A stretch of 64,000 nt of DNA. Source: Fimenecus sp045545735. Its GTDB lineage: Bacteria; Bacillota; Clostridia; Oscillospirales; Acutalibacteraceae. A program made the translations under genes and the position numbers. The notes under the pieces are model-generated. The model was given only the letters and a program-made list of their open reading frames with translations, did not search any database and was not told the DNA's origin. This document shows, piece after piece, positions 59,641 to 64,000 of the stretch (position 1 is the stretch's first letter; every line of letters starts with the position of its first letter). The DNA lies in contig JAZQBM010000008.1 of NCBI GenBank assembly GCA_045545735.1, positions 1 to 64,000 of the forward strand. The letters are read 5' to 3'.

Positions 59641-59829
59641 ATGAAAAAGACACTTGTAGCAGTAGTAATACTTTTTGTAATTTCGCTCTTTACGTCAATT
59701 GTCAGCTTTTTGGTTTGCGGTGGCGAGCTTATTAAGACCGGTATTGAGTACGGAGTTGAGCAGTACCGTGAATATAAAGCACAGAGCGAAAATGAAAATA
59801 ATATTATGGAAATGATTGAACTTCCGTAA
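59641..59829 (+). CDS. Small signal-anchored protein
   Basis: This 62-residue protein starts at the ATG at 59641 with AAAGGAAAT upstream. One helix (about 4-26) is followed by an amphipathic, acidic tail (IEYGVEQYREYKAQSENE). No family is recognised. It is probably part of the small envelope-gene group here. Confidence 0.6.
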   Translation: MKKTLVAVVILFVISLFTSIVSFLVCGGELIKTGIEYGVEQYREYKAQSENENNIMEMIELP

Positions 59830-59846
59830 TATATAGAGGATTGGGT

Positions 59847-60176
59847 ATGCAATTACGACTTTTTAATGATACGGGAGTAAAAATCCTTGTAAATGTAAAC
59901 GGCACGAATTTTATGGTAAAACGGAACCGTTTTCTTGTGGTACCGTGTCCTGATAATCGTCCCGTTACGGTTAAACTGATGATAAAGTATAAAAGTTTCA
60001 TTTTACCGCCTTTAGATGAGTTTTTTGACTATGAAGCCACTTTAATGTTTAATATAAATTCAACATATGTGTTGTATTTGCAAGGTGGTATGGAACATCA
60101 GTTTTCAATTAAATGCGACGTGTTTTCAGCGGATAAATATGTTTTATACAACAGATTATATATTGACGACCCGTAA
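59847..60176 (+). CDS. Hypothetical protein, beta-rich
   Basis: This 109-residue protein starts at the ATG at 59847 behind AGAGGAT. It has no signal peptide or helix and reads as alternating beta strands (LRLFNDTGVKILVNVNGTNF...). No family is recognised. It follows the small membrane protein by 17 nt. Confidence 0.6.
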   Translation: MQLRLFNDTGVKILVNVNGTNFMVKRNRFLVVPCPDNRPVTVKLMIKYKSFILPPLDEFFDYEATLMFNINSTYVLYLQGGMEHQFSIKCDVFSADKYVLYNRLYIDDP

Positions 60177-60209
60177 CTTCGAAACAACTGTACTTTTGAA
60201 ATTTCAAAT

Positions 60210-60479
60210 TTGAAAAAGTCTTGTAAAAGAGCAAAATGGTGCAATTTTTACACGCTTTATCTAATAATAGGAATAGTGTTTTTACTTTTACAACTTGGCG
60301 AGCCGTTAGTTGAAGATGGAGTATGGTATTTAGGTTTAATCGTCTTAGGTCTTGGGTTTTTAATTTGGGGATTTATAGGGCGAATAAGAGTGCGGAAAAA
60401 AATAAAAAAGGCATCAGACCTTGAATTTGTTAAGGCTTGTTTTAACGGATTAGTTGAAGAAGACAAATCTGTATGGTAA
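60210..60479 (+). CDS. Small two-helix membrane protein
   Basis: This 89-residue frame starts at a TTG (60210) without a clear ribosome site; the true start may differ. It has two helices (about 15-33 and 40-57) and a basic loop (RIRVRKKIKK). No family is recognised. Confidence 0.5.
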   Translation: MKKSCKRAKWCNFYTLYLIIGIVFLLLQLGEPLVEDGVWYLGLIVLGLGFLIWGFIGRIRVRKKIKKASDLEFVKACFNGLVEEDKSVW

Positions 60480-60512
60480 AATAATAAAAAAACAATATAG
60501 GAGGAACAGAAA

Positions 60513-60761
60513 ATGTTCAAAGAGAAAAAATTATATAAGAGTTCAGACAAAAAAATCAGCGGTGTTTGTGCAGGTATTGCAGAATTTTTTGAAATTGACC
60601 CAACAATCGTAAGAATTATTTATGCATTGGTGTCATTTTTCACAGCAGCAGTTGCAGGCGTTATCGTTTATGCAATTCTCGCATTCGTAATCCCTGAACG
60701 TCCATTCCCTGAATATCAGTACAACGATTACGAAGAAAACAAACCAAACGATAATCAGTAA
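60513..60761 (+). CDS. PspC-domain protein
   Basis: This 82-residue protein is a full PspC domain (LYKSSDKKISGVCAGIAEFF, DPTIVRIIYALVSFFTAA) with one long membrane helix at about 35-60 and an acidic tail. PspC proteins sense membrane stress or act as toxin-like regulators. AGGAGG lies before the ATG. Confidence 0.9.
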   Translation: MFKEKKLYKSSDKKISGVCAGIAEFFEIDPTIVRIIYALVSFFTAAVAGVIVYAILAFVIPERPFPEYQYNDYEENKPNDNQ

Positions 60762-60766
60762 TTATT

Positions 60767-61009
60767 ATGGCAGAGATATTTGAATTTTCAAACAAAACAC
60801 TTTGGGAGCTTGAGGATTTAATGGAGCGTCTTTCAGATGAATATGATGACCTTGAAGACCAACTTTTAGACCTTGAGGACTTTCAGCCCGATAAAGATGA
60901 TGCAAAAGAATATGCTTTATGGCAAGAGGAATACGCATCTATTGAAAAGCGTATGGCGGAAATCGAAAAAGAGTATGATGCTCTTGAAAAAAGAATGAAT
61001 AATTCATAA
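60767..61009 (+). CDS. Small acidic coiled-coil protein
   Basis: This 80-residue, strongly acidic protein is helical throughout, with heptad-like LEDLMERLSDEYDDLEDQLLDLEDF. It starts 5 nt after the PspC stop. No family is recognised; it may be a soluble partner of the PspC protein. Confidence 0.65.
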   Translation: MAEIFEFSNKTLWELEDLMERLSDEYDDLEDQLLDLEDFQPDKDDAKEYALWQEEYASIEKRMAEIEKEYDALEKRMNNS

Positions 61010-61013
61010 AATA

Positions 61014-61056
61014 GACAGTCAATTCAATTTTGTGTATTGAATTGGCTGTTTTATAT
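61014..61056 (+). terminator. Hairpin terminator after the PspC unit
   Basis: ACAGTCAATTCAAT and ATTGAATTGGCTGT pair around TTTGTGT and are followed by TTTTATATT. The downstream promoter overlaps it. Confidence 0.6.
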
Positions 61057-61065
61057 TGATATAAT
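61037..61065 (+). promoter_or_regulatory. Sigma-A promoter of the DUF2804 gene
   Basis: TTGAAT (61037-61042) and TATAAT (61060-61065) are separated by exactly 17 bp. This rules out start codons before about 61070. Confidence 0.75.
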
Positions 61066-61096
61066 TATAGAAATGGAAAATTTGGGAAGTGATTTT

Positions 61097-62194
61097 ATGT
61101 CAAAAGAATTGCCAAGAACTTATAAAAGTTTTACGGAATGGCCTGAAAAATCAAAGCAGATTGAATACACAGAAGAAACTCCACTTTTAGCGGAAGATGG
61201 CACTTTGCTGGCAAAAGGTTGGGCAAGACACAATGTTTTCACTTATAACCGTGACCATTCAAAGCCAAATTGGCGTAAAAAAGAATGGGATTTTTATGTT
61301 ATTCGCAATAAAGATTATGTTGTTGACTTAAGTTTTGCAAACATTTCTATTGGCGGTTATGTAAGTGCAAAGCTTACTGATATTAAAAACAAATGTGTAA
61401 TAGCAGACGCAAACTACATGTATGTTGGCGGTGCAAATAAATACATTTTGCCACCTAAAGGCGATGTTCCAAACACATTCAAGGGAAATGTAAGACAGGC
61501 ACAATTCGTGTTTGATACTCATGAAACATATAGAACTCTTTGGTTTAGAGCACCACTTAAAGATAAGGTCGTTGAGTGCGAGTTCCATATGGACATTATG
61601 CCGGGACTTGAAAACATCACAACAGTTCTTCCGTTCAAAGACCAGCCAACAAGATACTTTATGACAACAAAACAGAACTGTATGCCTTGTGGCGGTACAT
61701 ATAAATTCGGCGACGAAGTATATGAATTTTCAAAAGAAGATACTTTCTGTTATATGGATTGGGGTCGTGTAAATACACCTCATAAACTTGTGTGGTATTG
61801 GGGTAACGGTTCACAATACATTTATGACGAAGATGGTACAAAGCACCTTTTCGGATTTGAAATTACCTGGGCAATCGGTGACGAGAGCAACGCTACTGAA
61901 ACTTGTCTTTTCTGGGACGGTAAAGCACATAAAATCGGTGCAGTTGACGTTGAAAAATTCCCAAAAGGCAGATTTATGGAAGAGTGGAAAATTATTTCTG
62001 AAGATGGAAGATTTAATATGACACTTACACCTACTTTTGATAGTGTAACTGACTTGAATGTTTTGGATATTGCAAGAATGAATTGCCATCAGGTAAACGG
62101 CGTTTGGAATGGTACAGTAACACTTGACGACGGCAAGGTAATTGAAATTAAAGACTTACCAAGCTGGTGCGAATACGTTGAAAACAAGTGGTAA
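61097..62194 (+). CDS. DUF2804 family protein
   Basis: This 365-residue protein starts at 61097 with GGGAAGTG upstream, consistent with the promoter at 61037. It is a beta-rich DUF2804 protein with KPNWRRKEWDFY-like text, the CMPCGG segment and a conserved FCYMDWGRVNTPHKLVWYWGNG core. No catalytic mechanism is known. There is no signal peptide. It lies just before an MFS transporter. Confidence 0.88.
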   Translation: MSKELPRTYKSFTEWPEKSKQIEYTEETPLLAEDGTLLAKGWARHNVFTYNRDHSKPNWRKKEWDFYVIRNKDYVVDLSFANISIGGYVSAKLTDIKNKCVIADANYMYVGGANKYILPPKGDVPNTFKGNVRQAQFVFDTHETYRTLWFRAPLKDKVVECEFHMDIMPGLENITTVLPFKDQPTRYFMTTKQNCMPCGGTYKFGDEVYEFSKEDTFCYMDWGRVNTPHKLVWYWGNGSQYIYDEDGTKHLFGFEITWAIGDESNATETCLFWDGKAHKIGAVDVEKFPKGRFMEEWKIISEDGRFNMTLTPTFDSVTDLNVLDIARMNCHQVNGVWNGTVTLDDGKVIEIKDLPSWCEYVENKW

Positions 62195-62328
62195 TTGATA
62201 AGCAACAATTATCAACACTCTATACAAAAATATTTCTATATTTTCGGTGTTTTATACCTATCTATTTTGGAAAAAATATTGTATAATTGATTTGTATAAA
62301 GTTTCTGAATTATATCAGGAGGTAAAAT

Positions 62329-63804
62329 ATGAGTAAACAAGAACTTTTCTGCGAGAAAAACGGTAAGCTTCATACATGGCACACCATACTTACAGGCTTC
62401 GCTTTTCTCACAACATCAATCGCATGGGCAATTTATGACCCATACATTACAAAGATTCTTAACAGATTACTTACAGAATCAGCATGGATTACAAATCTTA
62501 GTGCAAAACTTAACGAAGCATTCCCAGTGCTTGCAAAATTTGCGGAAACACAGGGTCAGGACGTTAATGTAGCAGGTGGCGGAATTACACTCGTTCCACT
62601 TTTTATCGGTGTTATTATGACATTTGATAACATCTTTGGTGTTATTTTCCAGCCAACATTCGGTAAACTTTCAGACCGTTGCCGTTCAAAACTCGGCAAA
62701 CGTCGTCCATTCATTGTTTACGGTGCACCTGTTTCAGCAATTCTTTTTGCACTCATTCCTTGGATTGCATTGAAATCAACTCTTCCTGTAACAATGCTCT
62801 TCATTATTCTTTTCGTATTCTCAATGTCACTTTGGCGTGCTCCTGCAGTTGCACTTATGCCTGCTCTTACACCATCACATCTTCGTTCAGAAGGTAATGC
62901 AATTATCAACCTTATGGGTGGCGTTGGTTCTGTTATAGGTATGGTTGCAGGTACTCTTGTAAGTGCTATTTACTTGGCTACAACAGGCGTTAAAGTTACT
63001 GCTGAAAACGAGCAGTTCACAAGTTTCCCATACGTTTTCCTTTTAGGTGCAGTTGTTATGGTAATCGGTATGCTCGTTGTTCGTATCTTCGTTAAAGAGC
63101 CATCAAGCCTTGAAGAAGTTGCTGCAAACAACCAATATGCTGACGAAAAAGCTGCAAAGAAAGCTGAAAAGGCTGCAAGAAAAGCAGAAAAACTTTCAAA
63201 GGGCGAAAGAAAGAGTCTTATCTTTATGCTTGGCGGTTTGTTCTTCCTTTTCTGCGGTACAAACGCAATTACAACATTCTTTGCACTCTTTGCTGAAGAA
63301 GTTCTCGGTAAGAGTACAGGTGAAGCAACAATTATGACAACATTGTTTGCAGTTTGTTCTGCTGCTGCTGCAATCCCTGCAGGTAAAATGGGTAAGAAAA
63401 TTGGTCGTAAAAAGACAATTCTTATCGGTCTTGTAGTATTTATGGCTGTATTCCTTCTCTATGTGCTTACACAGAATATGGCACTTATCTGGGTTGCTCT
63501 TGTTCTTGGTGGTGCAGCAAATATGTTCATCACAGTTAACACATTGCCACTTGTTCTTGACATTGGCGGTATTGAAAAGGTTGGTACATTCACTGGTTAC
63601 TACTACACAGCAACTTTCTCAGCACAGATTGCTTCTCCAATCATTTACGGTATTGTTCGTATGTTCACAGGCTCTTATATGTCACTTTTCGTATATAGCC
63701 CGATTATGTTTATCTTGAGTATTGCTTGTATTCTTTTCGTTAAACACGGTGAGGCAGTTCCTCAGGAAATCGTTGATAAAATTGAAGAAGAAAACGCTGA
63801 TTAA
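62329..63804 (+). CDS. MFS / GPH-like (SLC45-type) sugar transporter
   Basis: This 491-residue protein has twelve predicted helices. The loop GKLSDRCRSKLGKRRPFIVYG after helix 2-3 and RAPAVALMPALTPSHLRSEGNA are typical of the SLC45/GPH-like sucrose and maltose transporters. A long basic central loop (AAKKAEKAARKAEKLSKGE) separates the two halves. AGGAGGT precedes the ATG and a TATAAT box lies at 62282-62287. It probably imports a disaccharide. Confidence 0.9.
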   Translation: MSKQELFCEKNGKLHTWHTILTGFAFLTTSIAWAIYDPYITKILNRLLTESAWITNLSAKLNEAFPVLAKFAETQGQDVNVAGGGITLVPLFIGVIMTFDNIFGVIFQPTFGKLSDRCRSKLGKRRPFIVYGAPVSAILFALIPWIALKSTLPVTMLFIILFVFSMSLWRAPAVALMPALTPSHLRSEGNAIINLMGGVGSVIGMVAGTLVSAIYLATTGVKVTAENEQFTSFPYVFLLGAVVMVIGMLVVRIFVKEPSSLEEVAANNQYADEKAAKKAEKAARKAEKLSKGERKSLIFMLGGLFFLFCGTNAITTFFALFAEEVLGKSTGEATIMTTLFAVCSAAAAIPAGKMGKKIGRKKTILIGLVVFMAVFLLYVLTQNMALIWVALVLGGAANMFITVNTLPLVLDIGGIEKVGTFTGYYYTATFSAQIASPIIYGIVRMFTGSYMSLFVYSPIMFILSIACILFVKHGEAVPQEIVDKIEEENAD

Positions 63805-63819
63805 TATTTAAGCAAATAA

Positions 63820-63853
63820 AATTACCCACCACAAATTTCTGTGGTGGGTTTTT
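63820..63853. terminator. Bidirectional terminator
   Basis: ACCCACCACA and TGTGGTGGGT pair around AATTTC, followed by TTTTC. It separates the transporter from a convergent gene. Confidence 0.85.
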
Positions 63854-63854
63854 C

Positions 63855-64000
63855 TTATGCTGAAACGGTATTGTTAAAGATAAAGTGTGTGCGAAGAATT
63901 ATTGCTTCGCAGTTACTATCATAATCTGTGTTATAGCAAACGGATTTTGAAATATCGTATTTCTTCGTGAAGAGAAAATATGTTGCAATTCTGTCAAAAA
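63855..64000 (-). CDS. C-terminal end of an unknown protein (partial)
   Basis: On the minus strand an open frame enters from the right edge and ends at a TAA (63855-63857), giving about 47 residues (FDRIATYFLFTKKYDI..., ending TVSA). It is convergent with the transporter and shares the bidirectional terminator, which supports it as a real gene end. Nothing more can be identified. Confidence 0.5.
   Translation of the reverse strand, partial: FDRIATYFLFTKKYDISKSVCYNTDYDSNCEAIILRTHFIFNNTVSA

Overview
The window is a low-GC (high-30s % by eye) chromosomal segment from a spore-forming, anaerobic Firmicute, most likely a Ruminococcus/Oscillospiraceae-type gut Clostridium. The evidence for this is the yabP-yabQ-divIC-yabR sporulation/division cluster, spoVAC, a Wal-like two-component cluster, GPH-family sugar transporters, a GH30 glycosidase and a complete Gram-positive type IV pilus locus. 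No integrase, transposase, phage or CRISPR sequence was seen, so it reads as core chromosome plus a resident restriction-modification system.

Layout. 1-467: tRNA-Thr(CGT) on the minus strand with its terminator, flanked by two tRNA-like remnants associated with a hairpin element. 468-4283: an SDR gene broken by an in-frame TGA, then a minus-strand pair (D,D-carboxypeptidase and serine beta-lactamase-family hydrolase). 4284-7043: a metallophosphoesterase and a GATC-specific DpnII-type R-M system whose methylase carries an N-terminal helix-turn-helix. 7091-11928 (minus): GH30 glycosidase, ribosome hibernation factor, an unpaired fumarase alpha subunit, then the yabP-yabQ-divIC-S1 cluster behind a sigma-E-like promoter. 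12017-21212 (minus): a tightly packed nine-gene operon from one good promoter: aldose epimerase, HAD phosphatase, RarA, dCMP deaminase, YfbR-type nucleotidase, a MurE-ArgB fusion, a small membrane protein, a GPH transporter and a phosphoesterase.

21474-27914 (plus): murA, walJ, rlmH, response regulator, sensor kinase and HtrA, a Wal-type cell-wall homeostasis cluster with a direct-repeat box before the regulator. 27958-35401: spoVAC, patatin-like lipase, an NlpC/P60-like protein, a Thr-rich lipoprotein, an EF-G paralogue, then murD, Nudix and Maf genes. 35482-37550: two tandem paralogous secreted proteins of unknown family. 37872-58504: the type IV pilus locus. In order it holds a PilP/GspC-like protein, a LysM plus secretin-N-domain protein without a secretin barrel, pilT, pilC, pilM, pilN, pilO, pilB, a GspK/PilX-like prepilin, a 1299-residue giant prepilin, a third prepilin, two major-type pilins, a YfhO-family membrane protein and the prepilin peptidase. 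58683-64000: PadR/DUF1700 and small envelope genes, DUF2804, a second GPH-type transporter and the C-terminal end of an unknown minus-strand gene.

The most striking points are: almost complete loss of the GATC tetranucleotide (two sites found by reading all 64 kb), matching the R-M specificity; the MurE-ArgB fusion inside a nucleotide-housekeeping operon; and a pilus locus that keeps secretin N-domains on a peptidoglycan-binding LysM protein but lacks the secretin channel. Start codons were moved inward from the longest reading frame wherever a clear Shine-Dalgarno sequence or promoter position decided it.
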